NCBI GenBank assembly: GCA_002457435.1
Contig: NTLA01000016.1
Span: forward strand, 1 to 43,594
Origin: Acidimicrobiales bacterium MED-G01
Lineage (GTDB): Bacteria; Actinomycetota; Acidimicrobiia; Acidimicrobiales; Poriferisodalaceae
Length of the DNA stretch: 43,594 nucleotides
Direction of reading: 5' to 3'
This document shows, one piece after another, positions 15,836 to 24,364 of the stretch; positions within the stretch are counted from its first letter, which is position 1, and every line of letters starts with the position of its first letter. The position numbers and the translations under genes are program-made. The notes under the pieces were generated by a model that was not told where the DNA came from, did not search any database, and worked only from the letters and a program-made list of their open reading frames with translations.

Positions 15836-18169
15836 GTGATCAGTGAGTCCCTTTCGGGCAAACGGATAGCCATAACCGGCAGCACCGGTTTCTTGGGCAC
15901 GGCACTGGTTGAGCGGCTACTTCGTGGGGTTCCAGATTGTGAGCTCGTTCTTCTGGTTCGCCCAACACGCCGAAACAGCGCCGAGCGTCGCGTGGAACGA
16001 GAAATCTTTCGCAACGACGCTTTCGACACACTCCGGTCCCAATGGGGGGACGACTTTGCTGAGAAGTGCGATCGAAGAGTCTCTGTCGTATCAGGCGACG
16101 TCACAAATGACGGACTGGGACTAAGCGAACAAGACAAGGAACTATTCACATCATGTGATGTTGTTATCCATTCTGCTGCAACGGTCAGCTTTGATAGCCC
16201 ACTCGACAGTTCAATAGAAATCAATCTGCTTGGACCTAACCGGATTATTCAATTACTGAATGATGCGAACGTCACTCCTCATCTTGTGGCCGTTTCAACC
16301 TGCTATGTAGCAGGAAATCGACGCGGAGCAGCCAACGAGGAGCTGCTCGCGGGCACTCCCTTCCAGGTAAACGTCGACTGGAGAGCAGAAGTTGAAGCCG
16401 CTCGCCGAACTCGAGCCGATCTCGATGCTCGGAGCCGGATACCTGAACAACTTGACAACTTTCGCAAAGGTGCCAGAGAGGAACTTGGTGCCGCCGGCTT
16501 ACCCATGCTTGCTGCAAAAACGGAACAGCTTCGAGAAGCCTGGGTCAACGATCAAATGGTGGAAGCTGGACGGAGCCGCGCGACATCACTTGGCTGGCCC
16601 GACGTCTACACCTATTCAAAAGCATTAGGCGAAACAGCACTTGTTGAACTCCACGGCGATGTGCCTATAAGCATCGTTCGTCCTTCAATAATCGAGTCGG
16701 CATGGTCAGAACCTTCACCCGGTTGGATCCGCGGCTTCCGGATGGCTGAGCCACTCATCGTTTCTTTCGCCAAAGGTGAACTCAATACTTTCCCTGGCTA
16801 CCCAGAAGGGATTATCGACGTCATTCCGGTTGACATGGTTGCTGCAACCATCATCGCCGTTGCCGCAAAAGGGCCGGAACCGGACCCAGAAGTATTCCAA
16901 GTAGCTTCCGGATCAACGAATCCACTCCAATTCAAAAAACTGCTCAACACTGCTATGGAGTGGTTTCGTGAACATCCCGTGTACGACGCTAAGGGACATC
17001 CGACTGCGAGCACTGAATGGAAATACGCAGGGTCAAGTGGCCTAGAGGAACAACTTCATCGTGTAGTCAAGGCCTTTGACCTAGCCGCCAAAGTCATCAA
17101 TCGGTTACCGATTCGCGGTGAGAACAGCTTCACAAGCAAGTTCGCGGAGCGTCGCCAAAACCTCGACCAAATCAAGGGCTACGTCGACATCTACGGGGCT
17201 TACGGAAAGTGCGAGGCGCTGTACGGAATACAACGGACGCTTTCGTTATGGGAGTCGCTGCCACCCGAAGAGCAGGCTCAGTTTGGGTTTGACCCGAGGG
17301 TCATCGATTGGCATCACTACATCACTGAGGTTCATTTACCCACCGTGGTTATACAGGCTCGAGTAAAGACAACCCCTGAAAAACGGACCGGACCAAGCCG
17401 ATCCGAACGACTTCGCTCAGCAGTATTAGAAGAAGGCCGACATTTCGCTGCTTTCGATCTAGAAAACACGCTGATTGCTAGCAATGTGGTCGAAAGCTAC
17501 GCATGGCTGGCAACTCGCCGTTTGAACCCGAAACAGCGCGTTGAATTCACTCTTCGAACCCTGAGTGAAACACCTGGACTTTGGAGACGCGACAAACGAG
17601 ATCGAACTGACTTCCTTCGCTACTTTTACCAGCGCTACAAGGGTGCGCCGCTCGGGCAGCTCGAGGCGGACGCTGCGGAAATGCTAAGTGACCTGATTCT
17701 CATCAAGTCCTTCCCCGCTGGCCTCCGTCGAGTACGAGCACATAGGGCGGCAGGACACCGGACGGTACTCATCACTGGTGCATTAGATATCGTCGTTGAA
17801 CCGCTCCGCCCTCTTTTCGATCACATAATCGCAGCCAGAATTGACCGCAGGGACGGCAAACTCACCGGAGAGATGCTCGACGTGCCCCCCACAGGTGAAG
17901 TTCGTGCGCAACTGATGGTGGATTGGGCAGAACAAAACGGGTTGGATCCATCACAAGGTGTGGCGTACGCAGACTCTGCATCTGACCTTCCGATGCTGGA
18001 AGCTGTTGGCTACCCAGTTGCGGTAAATCCCGAAACCCGTTTGGTGACCATCGCTGAGAAGCGAGGGTGGCTGACGGAAGATTGGCCAAAGACAGCTGGG
18101 GCCCCTAAACCATTACTTCCAATGGGGCAACGTCCGAAGCTACTAACCACCAATGAAGGAGCTCGTTGA
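15836..18169 (+). CDS. Fatty acyl-CoA reductase-like SDR fused to a HAD-IB phosphatase
   Basis: 777-aa two-domain protein. Residues about 1-500 form an extended SDR of the acyl-CoA reductase (male-sterility, NAD_binding_4) type, with nucleotide motif TGSTGFLG at 14-21 and catalytic Y258-xxx-K262. Residues about 535-760 are a HAD hydrolase of the IB type: motif I FDLENTL (D541, with Glu at 543 where DxD is usual), motif II ITGA, and motif IV YADSASDLPML. Likely chemistry is reduction of an acyl-CoA or acyl thioester, and removal of a phosphate if the HAD part is active. The start GTG 15836 is preferred over ATG 15794, which overlaps the operator. Its stop overlaps the LarA-like ATG (TGATG). 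Confidence 0.85.
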   Translation: MISESLSGKRIAITGSTGFLGTALVERLLRGVPDCELVLLVRPTRRNSAERRVEREIFRNDAFDTLRSQWGDDFAEKCDRRVSVVSGDVTNDGLGLSEQDKELFTSCDVVIHSAATVSFDSPLDSSIEINLLGPNRIIQLLNDANVTPHLVAVSTCYVAGNRRGAANEELLAGTPFQVNVDWRAEVEAARRTRADLDARSRIPEQLDNFRKGAREELGAAGLPMLAAKTEQLREAWVNDQMVEAGRSRATSLGWPDVYTYSKALGETALVELHGDVPISIVRPSIIESAWSEPSPGWIRGFRMAEPLIVSFAKGELNTFPGYPEGIIDVIPVDMVAATIIAVAAKGPEPDPEVFQVASGSTNPLQFKKLLNTAMEWFREHPVYDAKGHPTASTEWKYAGSSGLEEQLHRVVKAFDLAAKVINRLPIRGENSFTSKFAERRQNLDQIKGYVDIYGAYGKCEALYGIQRTLSLWESLPPEEQAQFGFDPRVIDWHHYITEVHLPTVVIQARVKTTPEKRTGPSRSERLRSAVLEEGRHFAAFDLENTLIASNVVESYAWLATRRLNPKQRVEFTLRTLSETPGLWRRDKRDRTDFLRYFYQRYKGAPLGQLEADAAEMLSDLILIKSFPAGLRRVRAHRAAGHRTVLITGALDIVVEPLRPLFDHIIAARIDRRDGKLTGEMLDVPPTGEVRAQLMVDWAEQNGLDPSQGVAYADSASDLPMLEAVGYPVAVNPETRLVTIAEKRGWLTEDWPKTAGAPKPLLPMGQRPKLLTTNEGAR

Positions 18170-19758
18170 TGTCTGGTCGACAAGGCCTCGTACTTGAAGT
18201 TGACCGGACTACTCCACCAATCGTCTTTCACCACGGAGAAGGTTTTCGGTTCGAAAAGCTGCCCCCCGGGAGTCGAGTTGTCTACCCCAACGAGCCAATC
18301 GAACCAATCGAAGACGTAGACGGCGCAATACGTCACGCCCTAGACAACCCTCTGGGTGATTCTCCCCCACTTGCCGCATTGCTCACAGCAGGAATGAAAC
18401 TCACTATCGCCTTCGATGACATTTCACTACCACTGCCTCAAATGCAAGCACCCGACATCAGGAGTCGGATAATCGAACAAGTTCTCGACACCGCTGCAAG
18501 CGCCGGCGTAGATGACGTTCACCTCATAGCAGCTCTGGCACTCCACAGAAGGATGACAGAGTCAGAATTACGACACGCATTAGGCGACCGTGTCTATGAC
18601 GCTTTCGCTCCCACCGGTCAGCTCTACAACTTCGATGCTGAGGACCCTGAAGCTTTAACGCACTTGGGTGAAACAGACCACGGGGAAGAGGTCGTTATCT
18701 CTAAGCGAGCGGCAGAGTCCGATCTCATCATCTACGTCAACATCAATTTAGTTTCGATGGATGGAGGACATAAGAGCGTCGCTACCGGACTGTCTGGCTA
18801 TTCGGCGATACGTCACCACCACAACGTTGAAACGATGCGGCGATCCAAGTCCTTCATGGACCAGGAAAAGAGCGAGCTGCACACAAAGAACTGGCGTCAA
18901 GGTCGACTAATCAGAGACGCTGGCGTCAAGATATTCCAAATTGAAACGACACTCAACAACGACACATTTCCAACCCCTTGGGATTTCCTACAAAAACGCG
19001 AATGGGAGATGAGCGCCAAAGAGCGCATGCTTTTATTGGGCACCAAGAAGTTTCTGGACAAGATCCCTCGGAAATCAGCGCGTTCTATTTTTCAAGGTAT
19101 ACGAGCCCCATATGGGTTGACTTCGATCCAAGCCGGCGAAGTCGAAGAAGTCCACAAAGTGACGACAGCCAACGTCTACCGGCAACATCTGGTCAGAGTC
19201 GAAGGACAAACCGACATTCTCTCTATGGGGCTCCCCTACCTCGGGCCATACAATGTCAACTCGATAATGAACCCAATTCTCGTTGCCTGCCTTGGCTTGG
19301 GTTACTTCTTTAATTTGTACAAAGGCAAACCGCTAGTGCGCGAAGGTGGGGTTGTGATAATGAGTCACCCCACGCCTTGGGAATTCCACCCCGTTCATCA
19401 CCCGAGCTACATAGATTTCTTCGAAGAAGTTCTGGCCGACACCACTGACCCAGAGAAGATCGAACATAAATATGAAAAGCGGTACGCAGAAGATGAGTGG
19501 TACCGCCACCTCTACCGGACCTCTTACGCCTACCACGGAGTGCACCCGTTCTATATGTGGTATTGGTGCTCACATGCGCTTCAACATGTCGGCCAGGTCA
19601 TAATCGTGGGCGGTGACCAACGTGCGACTAAAAGAATGGGCTTTCGCTCAGCTACTACTATGCGCGACGCTCTTGAGATGGCAACTGACGTCGTTGGTCG
19701 TGACCCGACTCTGACTCATCTACATAATCCACCTGTCCTTATGGCCGACGTCGTCTAG
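18169..19758 (+). CDS. LarA-like (lactate racemase N-domain, DUF2088) protein
   Basis: 529-aa protein related to LarA, the nickel-pincer lactate racemase. IAFDDISLPLPQM matches the D-D-x-(S/T)-R-P-x-P loop, though Arg is replaced by Leu. LALHRRMTESELRHALG matches the LarA H-R-x-M-T-x-x-E block. The cofactor-lysine region, normally G-F-S-G-G-x-K, appears as DGGHKSVATGLSGY, followed by IRHHHN. The usual N-H-D element reads NFD. Some canonical residues are thus changed, and LarB/C/E cofactor genes are not in the window. It may act on a longer hydroxy-acid or be a non-racemase relative. It overlaps the SDR-HAD stop by one base and PlsC follows 14 nt later. Confidence 0.75.
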   Translation: MSGRQGLVLEVDRTTPPIVFHHGEGFRFEKLPPGSRVVYPNEPIEPIEDVDGAIRHALDNPLGDSPPLAALLTAGMKLTIAFDDISLPLPQMQAPDIRSRIIEQVLDTAASAGVDDVHLIAALALHRRMTESELRHALGDRVYDAFAPTGQLYNFDAEDPEALTHLGETDHGEEVVISKRAAESDLIIYVNINLVSMDGGHKSVATGLSGYSAIRHHHNVETMRRSKSFMDQEKSELHTKNWRQGRLIRDAGVKIFQIETTLNNDTFPTPWDFLQKREWEMSAKERMLLLGTKKFLDKIPRKSARSIFQGIRAPYGLTSIQAGEVEEVHKVTTANVYRQHLVRVEGQTDILSMGLPYLGPYNVNSIMNPILVACLGLGYFFNLYKGKPLVREGGVVIMSHPTPWEFHPVHHPSYIDFFEEVLADTTDPEKIEHKYEKRYAEDEWYRHLYRTSYAYHGVHPFYMWYWCSHALQHVGQVIIVGGDQRATKRMGFRSATTMRDALEMATDVVGRDPTLTHLHNPPVLMADVV

Positions 19759-19772
19759 TTCGAGGAACGAAA

Positions 19773-20732
19773 ATGACGGATCTGAATCGCAGAAACCCAA
19801 TCAGTCATCTGACCGATCGAAGAGCCAAAGCTTCTATTTCTCGGGTGGTCAGGAAAGTCGAGTTTCCTCTCAAGGCCGCGGAAACACCCGAAGGGGAAGT
19901 TCCTCTGCCGTCTAACACGGGTGGAAACTACGAGACTGACTGGGCTCGTAGATACCCGTCGAGGCTGACCAGACGCATGGCTCTTTCCACCATCGGCAAG
20001 GGAGTGATCAGCTACTACGCAAGTCCCACGATCAGAGGACTTGACCGCCTTCACGACCTTGATGGCCCTGCCATTTTTGCTGCGAACCACCAAAGCCACG
20101 CTGACACATTGTTGATGTTGACCTCTATGCCTCCACCTTGGAAACATAAAGCCTTCGTCGGTGCTGCAGCTGATTACTTCTTCGGTAACAGAAGAACAGC
20201 AGCGATCTCTGCATTGTTTATAGGTGCGATACCTATAGAGCGCACTTCCATTAATCGAAACACGATTGAAAAGGCAGTCGACCTACTGCGAAGTGGTTGG
20301 AGCATGGTGATTTATCCCGAAGGTGGGAGGTCACCTGATGGTTGGGGACAAGAATTTCGCCCTGGAGCTGCATTCCTTGCGAAGCAAGCGGGAGTTCCTG
20401 TCGTACCTGTGCATATCCGAGGAACGTTCGACATTCTACGAAAAGGGCGAAGCTGGCCGAAGAGGTCTAAAGCCACAGTCAACTTTGGGCGACCCCTGCA
20501 ATTCGCGGAGGAAGACAACAACAGGCGATTCACTAGGAAACTTCAAGCGGCGGTTGAGTCCCTCGCTGACGAAACCGCGACCGGTAACTGGTTCGCTGCG
20601 CGGCAACGTTCACACTCACAAGAGAGCCCCGGAATCCAAGGACCCGACGGCGCTCCATGGCGTCGTCGTTGGGTGTTAAGCGAAAAAGATGACAAGCGCA
20701 GCGACGGTGAACGTCGCTGGCCCTACGTCTAA
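19773..20732 (+). CDS. PlsC-type 1-acyl-glycerol-3-phosphate acyltransferase
   Basis: 319-aa acyltransferase that would transfer an acyl chain from acyl-CoA or acyl-ACP to a glycerol-phosphate-like or other alcohol acceptor at the membrane. The catalytic NHQSHAD gives H106-x4-D111, and YPEGGRSPDG has E183-GGR, the acceptor-binding motif (EGTR in the type enzyme). Length is slightly longer than the usual 240-260 because of about 75 N-terminal and 40 C-terminal hydrophilic residues. GAGGA lies 6 nt before the ATG. Third and last gene of the TetR-controlled module; acylation of a product made by the reductase is the natural guess. Confidence 0.88.
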   Translation: MTDLNRRNPISHLTDRRAKASISRVVRKVEFPLKAAETPEGEVPLPSNTGGNYETDWARRYPSRLTRRMALSTIGKGVISYYASPTIRGLDRLHDLDGPAIFAANHQSHADTLLMLTSMPPPWKHKAFVGAAADYFFGNRRTAAISALFIGAIPIERTSINRNTIEKAVDLLRSGWSMVIYPEGGRSPDGWGQEFRPGAAFLAKQAGVPVVPVHIRGTFDILRKGRSWPKRSKATVNFGRPLQFAEEDNNRRFTRKLQAAVESLADETATGNWFAARQRSHSQESPGIQGPDGAPWRRRWVLSEKDDKRSDGERRWPYV

Positions 20733-20742
20733 AGTCGAACCA

Positions 20743-20792
20743 CTGGTGGCGAAGTGAGCTAAAAGGCGTATCTTCTTTAGAGCGCCCACCAG
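20743..20792 (+). promoter_or_regulatory. Nested hairpin in the acn 5' leader
   Basis: Outer stem CTGGTGG (20743-20749) / CCACCAG (20786-20792), continued by CG/CG across a one-base bulge, with an inner CTAAA (20759-20763) / TTTAG (20776-20780). It ends 25 nt before the acn start and 13 nt before GAGGG. It may be a plsC terminator or an acn leader element; there is no U-tract. Confidence 0.45.
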
Positions 20793-20817
20793 CGCGGATA
20801 CCAAAGAGGGAACTTAC

Positions 20818-23097
20818 ATGCCAGTAGCAGCGAGCACCCCTATAGAGCTGATTGCAAACGTTTACGCCAACCTCGCGAACAGCACTGCAATGGGGCGAGA
20901 AAAGTTGGGGCGATCACTCACATTGGCAGAAAAGGTTCTTATCAATCACCTTGCGTCGGAAGATCAACAGTTAGACCGCGGCGCGAGCTACGTTGATCTG
21001 AATCCGGACCGGGTAGCGATGCAAGATGCCACCGCACAGATGGCTTGGCTTCAGTTTATGACCGCTGGCCTCCCTGAAGTAGCCGTGCCCACTACCACTC
21101 ATTGCGATCACCTCATCCAAGCCAGGGAAGATGGGAAAACTGATCTTCTGGCCGCGAATGACAGTAATGAAGAGGTCTACGATTTCCTTGAAAGCGTCTG
21201 TGCGAAATACGGTGCCGGATTCTGGCTGCCGGGTAGCGGCATAATCCACCAGGTCGTGCTCGAACAATACGCTTTCCCCGGTGGGATGATGATTGGCACT
21301 GATAGTCACACTCCCAATGCCGGTGGACTCGGAATGATCGCGGTTGGGGTCGGAGGGGCCGACGCTGTCGATGTCATGACGGGGTTCGCCTGGAATGTCC
21401 GTTGGCCGAAGGCGATCGGAGTTCATCTGACAGGGGAACTGTCTGGCTGGAGTGCTCCAAAAGACATCATCTTGAAGGTCGCTGAAATCTTGACCGTCGA
21501 TGGTGGGACTGGAGCAATTGTTGAATATTTTGGTCCAGGGGCGGAGTCGTTGAGTTGCACCGGGAAGGCGACCATTTGCAACATGGGGGCCGAGATTGGT
21601 GCTACGACCTCCCTGTTTGGTTACGACGAGGCGATGAGCCGCTATCTGAAATCGACCGGGCGCGAAGATGTGGCCGATTTAGCAAATGGAGTGGCCGAAC
21701 ACCTCCGAGCAGACGACGAAGTAATTGAAAATCCCGCTGCTTATTACGACGAGGTAATTGAAATCGACTTGTCGACGCTGAGCCCCCATATCAACGGACC
21801 CCATACACCTGATCTGGCTAGAGAAGTGAGCGCCTTGGGCGAAGAAGCCAAAGCTAACGGCTGGCCTTCAATTATTAGCGCTGCGCTCATTGGTTCATGC
21901 ACCAACTCGAGCTATGAAGACATCACCCGAGCAGCAAGCATCGCCCGAGAAGCCGCAGCTAATGGGCTAACTATCAAATCTAAACTCCTTATTACACCGG
22001 GCTCAGAGCAAGTAAGAGCAACGATCGAACGCGACGGACTCCTAGCCGATTTCGAAGCTTTAGGGGCAACCGTTCTCGCAAATGCCTGTGGGCCATGCAT
22101 AGGTCAATGGGACAGAAGTGCTGAGGACGGACACACCGCCGGCGAGGCTAATGTCATCGTCACCTCCTACAACCGTAATTTCCCTAAGAGAAACGACGGT
22201 GATGCGGCGACACTTGCTTTCGTCACGTCACCCGAAACCGTTATGGCGCTGGCTCTTGCTGGAACGATCGATTTCGATCCGATGACTGACACTTTGACGA
22301 ATGACAAGGGAGGTGAGGTAGCTCTGTCTGTTCCTGTTGGTATCGAATTACCGCCACAGGGCTTCGACCCGGGACAAGACACTTTTGTTGCACCACCTGC
22401 CCAAGGATCAGATATCGAAGTGAAGGTCGCCGCAACCTCTGACCGACTCCAGCTGCTCGAGCCCTTTGATGCCTGGGATGGTAATGACTATGAGGCTCTT
22501 CCTATTCTCGTCAAAGCTAAAGGAAAGTTCACCACTGACCATATTTCTATGGCTGGTCCTTGGTTGAAATATCGTGGACATCTCGAAAACATTTCGGGAA
22601 ATCTTTACCTAGGAGCAGTAAACGCTTTCGATGGTTACGAAGTGGGTCATGGGAAAAACCAGCTGACCGGTGCAACTCAGAGCTTTCCGGAAATAGCCCG
22701 TGAATACCATGAGGCCAATCAAGGGTGGGTAGTCATTGGTGACGAAAATATGGGCGAGGGCTCGAGCCGCGAACATGCTGCCATGGAACCAAGATTCCGT
22801 GGCGGCTTGGTGGCGCTCGCACGTTCATTCGCGAGAATCCACGAGACGAACCTGAAGAAGCAGGGCATGCTTCCACTCACGTTTGCCGATCCTCTCGACT
22901 ATGAACAAATCGGGGAAGATGACCGCATCGCTGTGCTTTCGCTGAATCAACTGTCGCCCGGCCAACAGGTCCAGGTTCAGGTCACAACTCCCGAAGGCCG
23001 CACCTGGTCCTTCTCCACCAACCATACGTTTAGCGCCGAACAGATCGAATGGTTCAGGGCAGGGTCTGCCTTAAACATCATCAAAGCTTCTATCTGA
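20818..23097 (+). CDS. acn: Aconitate hydratase, mitochondrial type
   Basis: 759-aa [4Fe-4S] enzyme interconverting citrate and isocitrate in the TCA cycle. Cluster ligands are C361 (GSCTNSS) and C424/C427 (ACGPCIGQW), nearly the numbering of mammalian mitochondrial aconitase (358, 421, 424). The length also matches the mitochondrial type, not the ~890-aa AcnA/IRP1 type common in Actinobacteria. C-terminal swivel-domain motifs [14 protein letters not shown] and [11 protein letters not shown] are present. GAGGG lies 7 nt before the ATG. The 5' leader can fold into a nested hairpin, and downstream lies an opposing small RNA. Citrate synthase and fumarase are within 10 kb. Confidence 0.96.
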   Translation: MPVAASTPIELIANVYANLANSTAMGREKLGRSLTLAEKVLINHLASEDQQLDRGASYVDLNPDRVAMQDATAQMAWLQFMTAGLPEVAVPTTTHCDHLIQAREDGKTDLLAANDSNEEVYDFLESVCAKYGAGFWLPGSGIIHQVVLEQYAFPGGMMIGTDSHTPNAGGLGMIAVGVGGADAVDVMTGFAWNVRWPKAIGVHLTGELSGWSAPKDIILKVAEILTVDGGTGAIVEYFGPGAESLSCTGKATICNMGAEIGATTSLFGYDEAMSRYLKSTGREDVADLANGVAEHLRADDEVIENPAAYYDEVIEIDLSTLSPHINGPHTPDLAREVSALGEEAKANGWPSIISAALIGSCTNSSYEDITRAASIAREAAANGLTIKSKLLITPGSEQVRATIERDGLLADFEALGATVLANACGPCIGQWDRSAEDGHTAGEANVIVTSYNRNFPKRNDGDAATLAFVTSPETVMALALAGTIDFDPMTDTLTNDKGGEVALSVPVGIELPPQGFDPGQDTFVAPPAQGSDIEVKVAATSDRLQLLEPFDAWDGNDYEALPILVKAKGKFTTDHISMAGPWLKYRGHLENISGNLYLGAVNAFDGYEVGHGKNQLTGATQSFPEIAREYHEANQGWVVIGDENMGEGSSREHAAMEPRFRGGLVALARSFARIHETNLKKQGMLPLTFADPLDYEQIGEDDRIAVLSLNQLSPGQQVQVQVTTPEGRTWSFSTNHTFSAEQIEWFRAGSALNIIKASI

Positions 23098-23141
23098 CTC
23101 TCAGTGAACCAGCGCCTATGGCTTTAGCCAAACTTCCGCCC

Positions 23142-23178
23142 AAAATTAGGAAACCGGCCCGGGGGGCGGGCCGGTTTC
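23142..23178 (-). terminator. Intrinsic terminator of the C-loop RNA
   Basis: 12-bp perfect GC-rich stem (23178-23167 with 23161-23150) and the U-rich tail TAATTTT on the minus strand. On the plus strand the same hairpin lies 53 nt after the acn stop but has no U-tract, so it serves the minus strand best. Confidence 0.8.
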
Positions 23179-23289
23179 AAGAGCCGTTAGGAGGAATGGG
23201 TGCTCCGCCTCGGCCGATCGCCTAGGTGGGGGGCACCTTTGGGGCAATCATTATGTCGAGCGACTTGGGGGAAGTCGTTGTTCCCGACA
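23142..23289 (-). ncRNA. 6C-like small RNA with three C-loop hairpins
   Basis: On the minus strand three stem-loops expose runs of C. Hairpin A is CGACTT-CCCCC-AAGTCG (23277-23261). Hairpin B is AGGTG-CCCCC-CACCT (23238-23224), with six C in a row. Hairpin C is a 12-bp stem closing CCCCC (23178-23150, again a run of six C), followed by TAATTTT, so it is also an intrinsic terminator. A promoter TTGATG-N17-TAAGGT predicts a start near 23289 and a transcript of about 148 nt. A single-stranded CCTCCT between B and C could pair with ribosome binding sites. Two C6-loop hairpins define the actinobacterial 6C RNA family, whose C-loops are reported to pair with G-rich mRNA sites in mycobacteria. The family match is by eye. 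Confidence 0.75.
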
Positions 23290-23295
23290 GGTTTC

Positions 23296-23324
23296 ACCTT
23301 AGTTACCGTTGGGTCATTCATCAA
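23296..23324 (-). promoter_or_regulatory. Promoter of the C-loop RNA
   Basis: Minus-strand -35 TTGATG (23324-23319), a 17-nt spacer and -10 TAAGGT (23301-23296), giving a start near 23289. No other promoter-like pair was seen in this gap. Confidence 0.55.
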
Positions 23325-23334
23325 GCCGAACTTA

Positions 23335-23351
23335 TAGATACTTTTGATCTA
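23335..23351. promoter_or_regulatory. Candidate LysR-type binding dyad TAGAT-N7-ATCTA
   Basis: AT-rich inverted repeat between the lysR start and the small-RNA promoter. It lies about 46-62 nt upstream of the predicted RNA start, which is where LysR-type regulators usually bind, and 40-56 nt upstream of the predicted lysR start. Confidence 0.5.
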
Positions 23352-23378
23352 AAAAACAGATAGATATGGTTCTACGGG

Positions 23379-23384
23379 TAACCT
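23379..23384 (+). promoter_or_regulatory. -10 hexamer TAACCT of lysR
   Basis: TAACCT is 6 nt before the lysR ATG, with no ribosome binding site: a leaderless arrangement. Confidence 0.5.
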
Positions 23385-23390
23385 GAATTC

Positions 23391-24308
23391 ATGGAACTCA
23401 AACAGCTCGATGCTCTTGCAGCAGTCGCCGAACATGGGCGCTTTTCGGCGGCAGCCCGCGCCTTGGACACCGTCCAATCCAACATTTCGACTCACATAGC
23501 GCGCCTTGAGGATGATCTCGGAGCAATACTGGTAGACAGAAGCGCCGGCCAACTGACCCCTGAAGGCCAAGCCGTACTGACACGCGCTCGACGGATAAAC
23601 ACGGAACTCGCAGCCCTGCGCGATGACGTCACATCTATGACGTCGAGAGTCAGCGGCCAGGTACGGATCGGGATCATCGGTACTACCGGGCGTTGGCTTT
23701 TGCCGCCTTTATTGGATGAACTAAGCCGCAGCTTTCCAGACGTCGTCACCACCGTTATAGATTCCACGACGACTGCACTGATCCCGCTCCTCGAACACGG
23801 CGATCTGGACTTAACCGTTATAAACACCCCTCTGCAGCATGACGAGTTATTCACCACCCCGCTATTTGAAGAGCAACTCGTCGTAATAGCGCCGGAAGGA
23901 CATCCCCTCGCAGCTGACGGAGACAGACCAATCCATATTGTTGAACTCGCAAACCACGACCTGTTGCTTAGCCCTCCTGGTTCGAACCTTCGAGTATTAA
24001 TAGACGACAAGGCCCGGCAAGAAAATGTAGTACTACGCACCATTGCTGAGCTCGATGGTATTCGCCTCGCCGCAACCCTGGCTTTTCAAGGTTACGCCCC
24101 GGCCATCGTTCCCGTAACAGCCATACCGTCATGGATCGGTCGCGGTGGGTGGGCTGTGCTCACCCTTCAAGATATGCCCCGACGCCTCGTCGGATTAGCT
24201 ATTCGTCGACGGGGAATGCTTTCGGCACCAGCCTCAGCGACTCGGGATGTACTCAGACGCGTAGTTCGAGATCAAGCGCCGAACATCGAAGGTTTGACCG
24301 CTGTTTGA
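23391..24308 (+). CDS. LysR-family transcriptional regulator
   Basis: 305-aa LysR-type regulator. The winged helix-turn-helix covers residues 1-60 (MELKQLDALAAVAEHGRFSAAARAL, then SNISTHIARLEDDLG), and a periplasmic-binding-like effector domain covers about 85-295. The gene is divergent from the C-loop RNA with a dyad between them, so that RNA and lysR itself are the natural targets by the classical LysR rule. The accD-type gene starts 57 nt downstream from its own probable leaderless promoter. The effector is not readable from sequence; a metabolite of acetyl-CoA, citrate or fatty-acid metabolism would fit the neighbours. Confidence 0.92.
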   Translation: MELKQLDALAAVAEHGRFSAAARALDTVQSNISTHIARLEDDLGAILVDRSAGQLTPEGQAVLTRARRINTELAALRDDVTSMTSRVSGQVRIGIIGTTGRWLLPPLLDELSRSFPDVVTTVIDSTTTALIPLLEHGDLDLTVINTPLQHDELFTTPLFEEQLVVIAPEGHPLAADGDRPIHIVELANHDLLLSPPGSNLRVLIDDKARQENVVLRTIAELDGIRLAATLAFQGYAPAIVPVTAIPSWIGRGGWAVLTLQDMPRRLVGLAIRRRGMLSAPASATRDVLRRVVRDQAPNIEGLTAV

Positions 24309-24351
24309 AAGCGTTTAGACCCGCCAGCACTACTAGCCCATCTAACTCGCC

Positions 24352-24357
24352 TACGCT
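24352..24357 (+). promoter_or_regulatory. -10 hexamer TACGCT of the carboxyltransferase gene
   Basis: TACGCT is 7 nt before GTG 24365. This decides that start over any within the long upstream open frame, which overlaps lysR. Confidence 0.5.
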
Positions 24358-24364
24358 CAATCAT

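Noticed and set aside
20743-20792. Iron-responsive element before aconitase, as in animal IRP systems
   Set aside because: It has a bulged C, but no CAGUGN loop, and the enzyme is the mitochondrial type, not the IRP1 type.
23150-23178. Hairpin as the acn terminator
   Set aside because: The plus strand lacks a U-tract after it, whereas the minus strand has TAATTTT, so I assign it to the small RNA; it may still slow acn transcription.
24131-24364. Longer N-terminus for the carboxyltransferase gene
   Set aside because: This stretch overlaps lysR in another frame, reads as Arg/Ser-rich noise, and the TACGCT hexamer places the start at 24365.
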